Both the position numbers and the translations under genes were made by a program. The notes beneath the pieces are model-generated. The model worked only from the letters and a program-made list of their open reading frames with translations, was not told the origin of the DNA and made no database searches. DNA of 64,000 bases from Phytopythium helicoides (taxonomy: Eukaryota; Oomycota; Peronosporomycetes; Pythiales; Pythiaceae): the NCBI GenBank assembly GCA_024867545.1, contig JANFNE010000035.1, positions 186,001 to 250,000 on the forward strand. The letters are read 5' to 3'. Below, piece by piece: positions 35,257-48,113 of the stretch (position 1 is the first letter of the stretch; every line of letters starts with the position of its first letter).

Positions 35257-36018
35257 CTACATCACCATCCCGACAAGGAGCAAGACCGAAGCGATGATTT
35301 TGACGTTTGCGCTGATGAGCTGCGATCCACTGCTGTCAGAGACATCGTTGCTGAGATCCATGTTGGTCGACACGATGGCGGAGGACTTGCAGGAACCTGT
35401 CGAGAGCTGCTCCTTCGACACCAAAAAGTGCGTCGCCGGGTCGCCGCTGCAATCGATGCTTCCGTCATAGAATGCATACGTGATGGTCGCGTTGGAGTTG
35501 ACGGTAAGTCTGAAAGAGTTCCCCACGGAGACGTATGTAGAGCCGTTGTAAACGAGTGAGATGTAAACATGGCATTTTCCATCGGCCACCACGAAGCTTG
35601 TGCTCTCATACTCTGCGCACTCCTCGTCGTTGTAGTAGTCGAACTGCAGGTATACCTGGTCACCAAATTTTTCATCCGCCACAGTCTTTGGGTCGGTCGC
35701 ACATTCAACTTGGTTGTATGAGTAGGGCACTTCGTCGTCCACGTTTCCGTTAGTAGCAAAGTAGCCACTGCCGATGCACGCATCGTATATGCTAGCATTG
35801 CATTCTCGAGTCGCGGACACAATCATCGGCACTCCGCTGCAGCTTGCTGACTCGAATTTGATGTTCACATCATAACCACCAGTGACGCTATTTGAAGACG
35901 CACTTGAGAGACTTGAAGCTCGAGTTGCTGGAGAAGACCTGAAATTGTTGATTGAGACCGCGTCGGACGTGACGGCAAGTGCAGCAAACGCAACCGTTGC
36001 TACCAGCAGGCGAGCCAT
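35257..36018 (-). CDS. Secreted 8-Cys protein, GPI type, mosaic copy
   Basis: Intact 253-aa frame from the ATG at 36018 (signal peptide MARLLVATVAFAALAVTSDA). The signal peptide and the part after about residue 100 are close to the genes at 11471 and 38663. Residues about 30-95 are different: KFESASCSGVPMIVSATREC and DACIGSGYF replace the corresponding segments, and here the first-cysteine motif resembles the TM-type paralogues. Eight cysteines are kept. The C-terminus (NVKIIASVLLLVGMVM) is GPI-type. This is the clearest sign of segmental exchange or diversifying change in the array. It is paired head to head with the gene at 36371, 352 bp away. Confidence 0.85.
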   Translation of the reverse strand: MARLLVATVAFAALAVTSDAVSINNFRSSPATRASSLSSASSNSVTGGYDVNIKFESASCSGVPMIVSATRECNASIYDACIGSGYFATNGNVDDEVPYSYNQVECATDPKTVADEKFGDQVYLQFDYYNDEECAEYESTSFVVADGKCHVYISLVYNGSTYVSVGNSFRLTVNSNATITYAFYDGSIDCSGDPATHFLVSKEQLSTGSCKSSAIVSTNMDLSNDVSDSSGSQLISANVKIIASVLLLVGMVM

Positions 36019-36370
36019 GGTGCTTGATATGGCTCTCGACTTGCTTCTTGCTGTTCGAGTTGAAAAGTGAGGAGGAGTGTAAGCACCTCCCTCCACATTG
36101 GTGGAGGTGCAAGCTCCATTGTGGGTCCCAAAGCGATTAGTACTTAGTCATTACCATTAGGTAACAAGCATAGCCTGTGCAATTGACATGCACATGGCAA
36201 CGTGTACCTGTAAATTACAGGCTGTAATTTGCATCACACGATGCGTGATACCCCCAGCCAGAGAGATATAATACATACTGTACAACCATTTGCTGTGCGT
36301 ATCTCCTCCATGCTCGTTCATTGTGCGATTTCTCCTCCGCGAACCACCGCTTTCGCGCCAAGTCAACACC
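36019..36370. promoter_or_regulatory. Bidirectional promoter of right pair 1
   Basis: A 352-bp copy of the divergent spacer. The CCAAT-containing inverted repeat is at 36084-36109 and the palindrome CCTGTAAATTACAGG at 36207-36221. It is nearly identical to 39434-39785 and close to 12242-12605. Confidence 0.7.
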
Positions 36371-37240
36371 ATGCTCCGCTTCCTCACAGCCGTCGCTTTC
36401 GCTTCCATGGTCACCAATGCCAACGCAAGTCCGCTCAAGATCAACAAGGCGCGATCTACGTCTCTGTCAGCAAAGCTCCTCTCCACGAGCTCAAGCAGCA
36501 CCAACAGCTTCGATGTGATGACCAAGTTTGAGTCGTCGGACTGCAGCGGCACGACCGTACTTGCGCTCGCCGACCCAGAGTGTCTCTCGAGTCTTTATGA
36601 CGATACGTGCTACCTCGGTGACTACTTCGACGCCAGTTCAAGTTTGCTCAACGAAGTCCCGTACTCGCACTACCAAGAGAACTGCGCAACAGACCTGAAG
36701 ACGTTCGCGGACGATGCGTTTGGAGACCAGGCATACTTGCGGCTTGACTACTACAACGAGTGGGATTGTACCGAGTTCAGTGCCTCCAACATCTTGATCG
36801 CCGACGGAAAATGCCACTCGCTGATCTCGTACTCTGATAGCTACGACGCTATCGCCATCTCTTTCAGAGTCACCGTGAACGAAAATGCGACCATCACGTA
36901 CGAGTACTACTACGACAACACTGGCTGCAATGGGACGCCAGACTCGCTGTACTTGGCAACGAAGGAGCTGCTTTCGAGCAACGCATGCGATGACTACATC
37001 AAGATGTACACGAACGTGGATGTGAATGGAGATGGAGAAGGGATCTCGGTTTCTGAGAGTGCTGGTGGGAGCGGGGGTCTTTCAACAGGAGCGATCGTCG
37101 GGATCGCAGTCGGATGTTTTGCTTTCGTTGTGATTGTAGTTGGTGCGTTCCTGTGGAGGCGCAAGGTTCGATCCGACAACGCTCGAGCGGAGCAGTGGGT
37201 GCAATACCCCACAGCACCGGATCAAGGCGTGAGTGCGTGA
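36371..37240 (+). CDS. Secreted 8-Cys protein, single-pass TM type (right pair 1)
   Basis: Intact 289-aa frame from the ATG at 36371 (MLRFLTAVAFASMVTNANA). It has the same ectodomain with eight cysteines, a Gly/Ser-rich stalk, a TM helix at about 239-261 and a WRRKVRSDN cytoplasmic tail. It differs from the copy at 39786 at three residues by my reading (signal peptide V/A, NSFDV/NSLDV and DCSGTT/DCSDTT). It is the plus-strand partner of the mosaic GPI-type gene. Such near-identity indicates very recent duplication or gene conversion. Function unknown. Confidence 0.85.
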   Translation: MLRFLTAVAFASMVTNANASPLKINKARSTSLSAKLLSTSSSSTNSFDVMTKFESSDCSGTTVLALADPECLSSLYDDTCYLGDYFDASSSLLNEVPYSHYQENCATDLKTFADDAFGDQAYLRLDYYNEWDCTEFSASNILIADGKCHSLISYSDSYDAIAISFRVTVNENATITYEYYYDNTGCNGTPDSLYLATKELLSSNACDDYIKMYTNVDVNGDGEGISVSESAGGSGGLSTGAIVGIAVGCFAFVVIVVGAFLWRRKVRSDNARAEQWVQYPTAPDQGVSA

Positions 37241-38424
37241 GAGCAATTGAGTGTAGTGGTCAGAAGATATCGATGACAATCAATTGCAAATGCATTTCTT
37301 TCAAAACAATTTTGCTCTGGTAATTGTGCACACTTTACGTTATTCAGTCGCTTCATTTGATCGCGGGACTTTGCAACCAGTAAAGAAAAATGCTCTTTGA
37401 GATTCATCGGCAAAGTTTACGTACAAATCAATACTTCACGCAACGAGTTTGCTACTTGTTTCGTCATTGCCGGGAGAGCTCTTGAAGATTACCTTATACT
37501 ACACGACGACCCCAATTTCTTGTGCTGAGCACCAACAGAATACGCGCGTGTAAAAAGCAGTGTACCGGATGGCTTCATCGCGGACCTATTATGACTGCTG
37601 CTGCCACTCCTCATGCAGTTCTGCGTCATATTTGCGAAATGATGAAGATACCCAGCAAAAATAGTCTCATGTTGCCGCAATAACAACAAAAGAAGGAACA
37701 GGCAACGCATTTCATGCTTAGTCATGACGTGCTCACCAAGAATCAAGGTAGTTTCTCCGACGGCTTTGCGATTCCATCGAGTTTCCATTTATTTGATGCT
37801 GTAGACTTACAGATCGAGAACTATTGACAATCAGCATAAAAAACTGGGAGACCAGTTGGCAGGGATAATTTTACTGCAGATCTCGAGTAAAGACTTTGAG
37901 TTCTGGTGCGACTCGTGCAATATGTCGGTGCGGCGAGCAAAACAAGTCCATTCGTTACTTGCTGTTCATCAGCACATTGTACTAGCTTCCGCTGCTTTGA
38001 GCATTGTAAGCCAGTGATTCATTTGCCTGGAAATACAGAAGCACTGGAAGTGCTCTCACGACTACATTCAGCGGAAGAGCGCAATATTCCGTCGTGAACT
38101 CACGCAATTATAGCAAGCGCATCCCATCAGCTGGCAGCACGTCCCGTATTGCTCATTCAAAAATGGAGACGAACCCAACACCGGAGCCATCATAACAAAC
38201 TAAATCTGACACAGACAACTGCCACTAGTCAGCAGCTTCTCACGTGGGATGCTGATGAATATGAACAATCGCATACGTATCTGCAGTGAGCTTTCATCAG
38301 GCAATGCTAAGCCATTCGTATAGCAGCCCTCACTTTCGAACTATCGCTCCTAAGCGCAAGTCGGACCACTCGAGCTAACTACTGTAGTATCTCGGCAACT
38401 CCCCAACTGACTCAACTCCCCGCT
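37241..38424. repeat. Segmental-duplication spacer, copy B
   Basis: Nearly identical to 10029-11220 and 40656-41839. No supported gene. It includes the duplicated promoter region of the CBEL-like gene, here leading only to the truncated start at 38425. Confidence 0.85.
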
Positions 38425-38457
38425 ATGGTCAAGACCTCTGTGTGCTTACCTTTTTGG
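38425..38457 (+). pseudogene. Truncated 5' end of a CBEL-like gene (second joint)
   Basis: Same remnant as at 11221: ATGGTCAAGACCTCT and the following bases, then an abrupt change into AGCTATAGGAG and the 3' flank of a GPI-type gene. Sharing of the exact joint shows that both loci inherited a single rearrangement. Confidence 0.8.
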
Positions 38458-38662
38458 AGCTATAGGAGAAATCGCCGCCTGAGGCGATGCCCAGATGCTT
38501 TGACATTCATCCGAAAGTACAGTAACTACACACACACATGGAACTTTGCTTGCAGACTATCGGTGTACCATAGATCTACTTCAAACCTATCTGGCTGCTT
38601 CCCAACTCGTGTTGAGTCCACTCGGTGTTCGCAGGCTATGTGGTGGCGCCAGCTTGGCACAT

Positions 38663-39433
38663 CTACATCACCATCCCGACAAGGAGCAAGACCGAAGCGA
38701 TGATTTTGACGTTTGTGCCGATGAGCTGCGACCCACTCGTGTCAGAGACATCGTTGCTGAGATTCATGTTGGTCGACATGATGGTGGAGGACTCGCAGGA
38801 ACCTGTCGAGAGCTGCTCCTTCGACACCAAAAAGAGCGTCGCCGGGTCGCCGCTGCAGTCTAAGTTTCCGTCGTAGAACGCATACGTGATGGCCGCGTTG
38901 GAGTTGACGGTAAGTCTGAAAGAGTTCCCCTCGGAGATGAATGTAGATCCGTTGAAGATGTATGTGATGTAAAGATGGCATTTTCCATCGGCCACCACGA
39001 AGCTTGTGCTACCATACTCTGCGCACTCCTCGTCGTTGTAGTAGTCGAATTGCAGGTATACCTGGCCACCAAATTTTTCATCCGCCAAAGCCTTTGGATC
39101 GGTCGCACATTCAACTTGGCTGTACGTGTAGGGCAATTCGTCGTCTCCACTTCCGTAGGAAGGAACGTTCTCAACGCTGTTGCACTCATCGTTGTAGTAG
39201 TCGTCACTATTGCACGAAAGAAGCGTGCTCATAACTGTCGCCACACTGCTGCAATTAGATGTTCCGAAATCGATGGTCACATGGTAGTCATCGACGGAGC
39301 TATTTGAAGCCGTAGTATTTGAGAACCTTGAAGCTTGATTCGACGAAGAAGACCTGAAATTGTTGATTGAGACCGCGTCGGACGTGACGGCAAGTGCAGC
39401 AAACGCAACCGTTGCTACCAGCAGGCGAGCCAT
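38663..39433 (-). CDS. Secreted 8-Cys protein, GPI type (right pair 2)
   Basis: Intact 256-aa frame from the ATG at 39433 (MARLLVATVAFAALAVTSDA). It is almost identical to the gene at 11471 in the other locus (differences include FGTSNC for FGSSNC and SDTSGSQ for SDTSRSQ) but clearly different from its tandem neighbour at 35257 over residues about 30-95. Eight cysteines, multiple sequons and a GPI-type tail (NVKIIASVLLLVGMVM) are present. It is head to head with the gene at 39786. That it resembles the distant copy more than the adjacent one points to exchange between loci. Confidence 0.85.
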   Translation of the reverse strand: MARLLVATVAFAALAVTSDAVSINNFRSSSSNQASRFSNTTASNSSVDDYHVTIDFGTSNCSSVATVMSTLLSCNSDDYYNDECNSVENVPSYGSGDDELPYTYSQVECATDPKALADEKFGGQVYLQFDYYNDEECAEYGSTSFVVADGKCHLYITYIFNGSTFISEGNSFRLTVNSNAAITYAFYDGNLDCSGDPATLFLVSKEQLSTGSCESSTIMSTNMNLSNDVSDTSGSQLIGTNVKIIASVLLLVGMVM

Positions 39434-39785
39434 GGTGCTTGATACGGCTCTCGACTTGTTTCTTGCTGTTCGAGTTGAAAAGTGAGGAGGAGTGTAAGCA
39501 CCTCCCTCCACATTGGTGGAGGTGCAAGCTCCATTGTGGGTCCCAAAGCGATTAGTACTTAGTCATTACCATTAGGTAACAAGCATAGCCTGTGCAATTG
39601 ACATGCACATGGCAACGTGTACCTGTAAATTACAGGCTGTAATTTGCATCACACGATGCGTGATACCCCCAGCCAGAGAGATATAATACATACTGTACAA
39701 CCATTTGCTGTGCGTATCTCCTCTATGCTCGTTCATTGTGCGATTTCTCCTCCGCGAACCACCGCTTTCGCGCCAAGTCAACACC
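39434..39785. promoter_or_regulatory. Bidirectional promoter of right pair 2
   Basis: A 352-bp divergent spacer. The inverted repeat with CCAAT is at 39499-39524 and the palindrome CCTGTAAATTACAGG at 39622-39636; TACCATTAGGTA and an AT-rich GAGATATAATACATA are also kept. Confidence 0.7.
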
Positions 39786-40655
39786 ATGCTCCGCTTCCTC
39801 ACAGCCGTCGCTTTCGCTTCCATGGCCACCAATGCCAACGCAAGTCCGCTCAAGATCAACAAGGCGCGATCTACGTCTCTGTCGGCGAAGCTCCTCTCCA
39901 CGAGCTCAAGCAGCACCAACAGCCTCGATGTGATGACCAAGTTTGAGTCCTCAGACTGCAGCGACACGACCGTGCTTGCGCTCGCCGACCCAGAGTGTCT
40001 CTCGAGTCTTTACGACGATACGTGCTACCTCGGTGACTACTTCGACGCCAGTTCAAGTTTGCTCAACGAAGTCCCGTACTCGCACTACCAAGAGAACTGC
40101 GCAACAGACCTGAAGACGTTCGCGGACGATGCGTTTGGAGACCAGGCATACTTGCGGCTTGACTACTACAACGAGTGGGATTGTACCGAGTTCAGTGCCT
40201 CCAACATCTTGATCGCCGACGGAAAATGCCACTCGCTGATCTCGTACTCTGATAGCTACGACGCTATCGCCATCTCTTTCAGAGTCACCGTGAACGAAAA
40301 TGCGACCATCACGTACGAGTACTACTACGACAACACTGGCTGCAATGGGACGCCAGACTCGCTGTACTTGGCAACGAAGGAGCTGCTTTCGAGCAACGCA
40401 TGCGATGACTACATCAAGATGTACACGAACGTGGATGTGAATGGAGATGGAGAAGGGATCTCGGTTTCTGAGAGTGCTGGTGGGAGCGGGGGTCTTTCAA
40501 CAGGAGCGATCGTCGGGATCGCAGTCGGATGTTTTGCTTTCGTTGTGATTGTAGTTGGTGCGTTCCTGTGGAGGCGCAAGGTTCGATCCGACAACGCTCG
40601 AGCGGAGCAGTGGGTGCAATACCCCACAGCACCGGATCAAGGCGTGAGTGCGTGA
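39786..40655 (+). CDS. Secreted 8-Cys protein, single-pass TM type (right pair 2)
   Basis: Intact 289-aa frame from the ATG at 39786 (signal peptide MLRFLTAVAFASMATNANA). Architecture is identical to the gene at 36371: eight-cysteine ectodomain, acidic stalk, one TM helix and a basic tail ending PDQGVSA. The motif SDCSDTT carries Asp where the paralogues have Gly. It is followed by the duplicated spacer that serves as the upstream region of the CBEL-like gene at 41840. A surface location is inferred. Confidence 0.85.
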   Translation: MLRFLTAVAFASMATNANASPLKINKARSTSLSAKLLSTSSSSTNSLDVMTKFESSDCSDTTVLALADPECLSSLYDDTCYLGDYFDASSSLLNEVPYSHYQENCATDLKTFADDAFGDQAYLRLDYYNEWDCTEFSASNILIADGKCHSLISYSDSYDAIAISFRVTVNENATITYEYYYDNTGCNGTPDSLYLATKELLSSNACDDYIKMYTNVDVNGDGEGISVSESAGGSGGLSTGAIVGIAVGCFAFVVIVVGAFLWRRKVRSDNARAEQWVQYPTAPDQGVSA

Positions 40656-41839
40656 GAGCAATTGAGTGTAGTGGTCAGAAGATATCGATGACAATCAATT
40701 GCAAATGCATTTCTTTCAAAACAATTTTGCTCTGGTAATTGTGCACACTTTACGTTATTCAGTCGCTTCATTTGATCGCGGGACTTTGCAACCAGTAAAG
40801 AAAAATGCTCTTTGAGATTCATCGGCAAAGTTTACGTACAAATCAATACTTCACGCAACGAGTTTGCTACTTGTTTCGTCATTGCCGGGAGAGCTCTTGA
40901 AGATTACCTTATACTACACGACGACCCCAATTTCTTGTGCTGAGCACCAACAGAATACGCGCGTGTAAAAAGCAGTGTACCGGATGGCTTCATCGCGGAC
41001 CTATTATGACTGCTGCTGCCACTCCTCATGCAGTTCTGCGTCATATTTGCGAAATGATGAAGATACCCAGCAAAAATAGTCTCATGTTGCCGCAATAACA
41101 ACAAAAGAAGGAACAGGCAACGCATTTCATGCTTAGTCATGACGTGCTCACCAAGAATCAAGGTAGTTTCTCCGACGGCTTTGCGATTCCATCGAGTTTC
41201 CATTTATTTGATGCTGTAGACTTACAGATCGAGAACTATTGACAATCAGCATAAAAAACTGGGAGACCAGTTGGCAGGGATAATTTTACTGCAGATCTCG
41301 AGTAAAGACTTTGAGTTCTGGTGCGACTCGTGCAATATGTCGGTGCGGCGAGCAAAACAAGTCCATTCGTTACTTGCTGTTCATCAGCACATTGTACTAG
41401 CTTCCGCTGCTTTGAGCATTGTAAGCCAGTGATTCATTTGCCTGGAAATACAGAAGCACTGAAAGTTCTCTCACGACTTCATTCAGCGGAAGAGCGCAAT
41501 ACTCCGTAGTAAACTCACGCAATTATAGCAAGCGCATCCCATCAGCTGGCAGCACTTCCCGTATTGCTCATTCAAAAATGGAGACGAACCCAACACCGGA
41601 GCCATCATAACAAACTAAATCTGACACAGACAACTGCCACTAGTCAGCAGCTTCTCACGTGGGATGCTGATGAATATGAACAATCGCATACGTATCTGCA
41701 GTGAGCTTTCATCAGGCAATGCTAAGCCATTCGTATAGCAGCCCTCACTTTCGAACTATCGCTCCTAAGCGCAAGTCGGACCACTCGAGCTAACTACTGT
41801 AGTATCTCGGCAACTCCCCAACTGACTCAACTCCCCGCT
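40656..41839. repeat. Duplicated spacer, copy C: upstream region of the second CBEL-like gene
   Basis: Nearly identical to copies A and B, but here it runs directly into the intact gene at 41840. The last few hundred bases therefore contain that gene's promoter. No other gene is supported. Confidence 0.75.
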
Positions 41840-44557
<2,718 letters not shown>

Positions 44558-44705
44558 ACATCTTCCGGCGGAGTTTTCGCTTTTAGGCTCCTTCGCTTCT
44601 TTTGCATCCTGCCACTTCGTGTTGTACTCTGGTTGCATTGCATATGGATAAATCTTAGATTGAATGAACACTTTCTTCACAAACTTTTTGAATTTTGATT
44701 GGCTT

Positions 44706-46248
44706 TCAAGTCCACGGGTAGAATGTCGGGAAAAGCACACCTCCCAGTGCGATGAACATGAGAAAGTAGCCAACGACAGTCTTGGAGTAACGAGTTGTGT
44801 TGCTTTGACATATCGTTGCAGCTGGGTGCCAGAAAAGCGGTGGGCATGCCGCCAGCAGCCGAGTTGTCACTTGAATGTGAACCACAAGCAGTGCGTTCAC
44901 AAGCAAAAACAGCCAGTGGAGGTAGTACACCGCAACACTCTCCCCGGCAGGATTTTTCTTCGCATGTTTGCCGAAGTATGCTGTAATAGAGTGGATGCTG
45001 AGCACTATGACTGGCGATGCGAGGAGAAAGTTAGGAAGTTGCTTCCATTCGTAATACCGGAGCAGCCCCACGTTCCAGTATTCCTTCTGAATGAACATAT
45101 ACATGGCCGAGAAGTTGGGAACGACGTCGCGGCACCAGCTTCGGTCGTTTGGCGCTTCGGACCCATTGGGGGCAAATAAAGAGGGGCAGTAGCGGGTCAT
45201 CGCAGCTACGAAATACGCTGCTTGAGGCCCAATCGCGATAACTCCGAGCAGCGCCGTGGAGATCCAAAACACCACAAATCTGTTCAATTCGGACAGCGGA
45301 GATGGCGAGGCGCGCAATCTGTGCCACGCAATATACACTGCAATCGAGAACAACAATGCAAGAGAATGAGCCTCATCTATCCAAATTCGGCAACATGTCT
45401 CTACGTACGCGAAAGCAGAATCCCATTCGAGCGTGTAGCTGATGCAAACCCAAAGAGGATCGCCGATAAAACCAGGTTCCTAGTCAAAAGCTTCGTAGAT
45501 ATAGCCTTGGTCGCAATGTCTTTCTCCAGAAAATACATGCCGGCGAAGCTGAACAAGCACATGAGGCTGTCCGTCGAGTCCACAGTGAGTACCACGCCAA
45601 CGACCTCGACGCAGCCGCCTGACGCACCTCTCCGAATAGATGGCTGACATAAAAATGCTGGAGGGTGCGATGCAGAACAAATAGGCAGCCCGCCTGGCGA
45701 CGCGCTCGTCACGAAGGACGAGCAGTCCAAGTCGGTAGAGCGCCACCGCGGCACCGACAAAGCTCAAGTTGCTGTTTGGCATCCACCCGCACCCCACCAG
45801 TCAACCAGTTGTCATATGCATTGCCAATATCTCACTGCAAAGGCCACGACGCACCTGACAAGCCACCCTGCGACCAGGATCGCGTTCGAAGGCGACAGTG
45901 GTAGTCCCAGACTGCCACTCGCACGCCCTTCACGTCAGCTCCAACCGTCCTAAACAGCCCCAACTCGACCTCAACGCACCTCACAAGCCGCACGAGCAGC
46001 GGGTAGAGCGGGAAAAAGGCGTGGAAGTGCTCGTACTCGTAGCCTCGGCGCGCGATGCCCGCGAAATAGACGCCGTCCCAGTTGGCGAACGCCGCCGCGA
46101 GCGGAGCCTGCTCGCCCCCGTCGAGCGCCGAGGACTGCGCCGACGTGTCGTACGGAGCGACGAGCACCGCAGAGAGCGCCGCGAGCAGCGAGACGCCCGC
46201 GCGCGAGGCCACGGCGAAGCGCGCCACCTCCCCGTCGAGCGCCATCAT
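44706..46248 (-). CDS. PIGV: GPI mannosyltransferase 2 (PIG-V), 5 exons
   Basis: Exons: 46248-45980, 45911-45855, 45771-45628, 45566-45409 and 45337-44706, with GT-AG introns of 68, 83, 61 and 71 nt. The joined frame is 419 aa without stops. The N-terminal helix is followed by the family signature WDGVYFAGIARRGYEYEHF and AFFPLYPLLVR; the conserved Trp-Asp pair is Trp57-Asp58. Later landmarks are YSESLMCLFSFAGM and ATRSNGILLS, and multiple TM helices fit an ER membrane protein. PIG-V adds the second mannose to the GPI-anchor precursor on the lumenal side of the ER. It is convergent with the CBEL-like gene (148 bp between stops). Its closeness to GPI-type surface genes is notable but may be chance. 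Two adjacent ATGs (46248, 46245) can start it. Confidence 0.9.
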
Positions 46249-46538
46249 GGTCGACAAGTGTCGGATCGCGGAATATACCTGGTAGTCAAATTGGGAACCA
46301 AGCCGCCTACTGGCGCGCGTCGCAGATGCGCGCGTCACATGTTGCAGTGAGCTGGTCGGTTTACCAGTGCGACAGAAACTCGCTTGCCATTGCTGCTGCT
46401 CATGGAGGTTCATTCACTCTATTGGAGACGGCCCCGCTTTCATACTTGCTGCGGGCTATATGTGCACTCTACTCTATCGTCAGATCCCGTTCATATGCAT
46501 GGTCAAAACCGAGAGGAGCCGGACGGTCCTCTCTCAGT

Positions 46539-48113
46539 CTACTGGCGCGCGTCGAGCCACTCGAGCGCGTCGTCGGCACCTCCTTCCTCGGCGTGCTCGA
46601 GCGCCTGCTGCACCGAGCAGGACGTGCGCATCTCCGTGAACAAAAACTCCAAAATGTCCACGTGGTCCATGTACGCGGCGGCGTTGAAGGCCTCGCTGCT
46701 GGCGCACGCCTCGCGACGGTGCTGCGCTAGCCACTGGACGACTGGCAGGTGGCCGTTCGTGGCAGCGAGCTCAAGCGCAGTCGGCGTCCAGCGGAGATCC
46801 GTCTCCTCTTCATCTGCACTGGCGACGTCAGCAAGGAGCCATTGCAGGACGTCGACAAATCCCTGACGAGCAGCCTCGTTGACAGCCTTGGCACTCGTCT
46901 GCCATTCGCTCGTGGTCGGCTCCTTGCGCAGGAACGTGAGGATATCGACATTGCCCACAGCTGCTGCAGCGTCCATGACAACCGTCGTCGACGTAGCGTT
47001 CTTGTACAGCTCCTGGTAGTGCGCCACGAGCCACTCGACGCACTCGCGGTGCGCACCGTTCACCGCCGCCACGAGCGCCTTCATGGCGCCGACCTCGTCC
47101 GACAAGCTCACGAGCTCGTTCTCGTGCAGGTACGACAACACGTGCGTGTGGCCGTTGGCCGCAGCCTTCTCGATGGCCTCGAGCGTGCAGGTCGGTCGAC
47201 CACCGTCCACACCCATGGGCAGCGCCGTGCAGTGGTCGTGGAACCAGCGGAGGATGTTGATGTGTCCGTACTGCGCGGCGACGTCCATCCACGACCCGTT
47301 GGCCTCCTCGCACTTGAGCGCTCGCATTGGGAGCGCCTCAATGAGCCACGTGAGCACCGCAGCCTGGCCGTTGGCGATCGCGGCGTGCGCCATCTTGGGG
47401 CCGACACTTTCAAAGAGCGCCGGGAAGTGGATCCCCAGGTACTCGAGGATGGCAATGTGTCCTCCTCGCGCGGCGTTCACCAGCGCGGTCTCGGTGCAGG
47501 CCTCGTGGCGAGCCTCGGTCAGCCAGCGCACGACGTCGACGTGACCCTCAGCAGCCGCGTAGTTGACGGCACTGGGCGTGCATCCCTCTTGGCGGTTGCC
47601 GTGGAGCCACTGCAGCACGTGGAGGTGTCCATTCTGCGCGGCGAGGTCCATGGCGCGCGTGGTGCATCCCTCGCTTCGGTGCTGGTGCAGCCACTGCACG
47701 ACCTCGAGGTGTCCGTTGCCGGCGGCGTAGTCCATGGCGCGCGAAGTGCAGCCCTCACTGCGGTGCGCGTGCAGCCACTGGACGATGGGCAGGTGTCCGT
47801 TCTTGGCGGCGTCGTCCATGGCGCGCGTGGAGCACCCGTTGAGCGCGTCGGTGCCGTGCAGCCAGGCGAGGATGTCGAGGTGTCCGCTGCCGGCCGCGAA
47901 GTCCATGACGAGCGCGCCGCCCTGCTGCTCGAGCTGCGCGGGCGACAGCGACAGCGCCAGGTGCTGCACGAGGAACTTGAGCCCGCCGGCCGCCGCGCGC
48001 TCGAGCGTCCAGCGCGCCGAGTAGTCCAAGTGCCGATCCACCGCCTGCCAGACGTGCGCGAGCTGGTCCAGCCCCTTGGCGGCGCACACGAGCCGCGCGG
48101 CCGTGAGGTCCAT
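46539..48113 (-). CDS. Ankyrin-repeat protein
   Basis: A 524-aa intronless protein. I chose the ATG at 48113 (MDLTAARLVCAAKGLDQ) because the upstream in-frame extension to 48368 contains a polyproline stretch and promoter-like DNA. From about residue 50 to the end it consists of roughly a dozen ankyrin-type repeats of 33-36 residues with the pattern AA.NGHL.VVQWLH.HR.E.C; central repeats are more degenerate. There is no signal peptide, TM helix or catalytic domain. This matches the large oomycete family of long ankyrin proteins that act as protein-binding scaffolds; the partner is unknown. It lies in the same direction as PIG-V, with 290 bp between. Confidence 0.85.
   Translation of the reverse strand: MDLTAARLVCAAKGLDQLAHVWQAVDRHLDYSARWTLERAAAGGLKFLVQHLALSLSPAQLEQQGGALVMDFAAGSGHLDILAWLHGTDALNGCSTRAMDDAAKNGHLPIVQWLHAHRSEGCTSRAMDYAAGNGHLEVVQWLHQHRSEGCTTRAMDLAAQNGHLHVLQWLHGNRQEGCTPSAVNYAAAEGHVDVVRWLTEARHEACTETALVNAARGGHIAILEYLGIHFPALFESVGPKMAHAAIANGQAAVLTWLIEALPMRALKCEEANGSWMDVAAQYGHINILRWFHDHCTALPMGVDGGRPTCTLEAIEKAAANGHTHVLSYLHENELVSLSDEVGAMKALVAAVNGAHRECVEWLVAHYQELYKNATSTTVVMDAAAAVGNVDILTFLRKEPTTSEWQTSAKAVNEAARQGFVDVLQWLLADVASADEEETDLRWTPTALELAATNGHLPVVQWLAQHRREACASSEAFNAAAYMDHVDILEFLFTEMRTSCSVQQALEHAEEGGADDALEWLDARQ

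Larger units (their letters stand above)
35013..38474. repeat. Tandem unit 1 of the right array
   Basis: About 3.46 kb: 3' flank of a GPI-type gene, the GPI-type gene (-), bidirectional spacer, TM-type gene (+), duplicated spacer, and a truncated CBEL-like start. The next 3.36 kb (38475-41838) repeats this order with very high identity except within the GPI-type gene. The left locus (about 9140-13527) contains the same pieces. Confidence 0.85.
38475..41838. repeat. Tandem unit 2 of the right array
   Basis: Second copy of the array unit, ending where the intact CBEL-like gene starts at 41840. Because only this copy leads into a complete CBEL-like gene, it probably preserves the ancestral right-hand junction. 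Confidence 0.8.
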
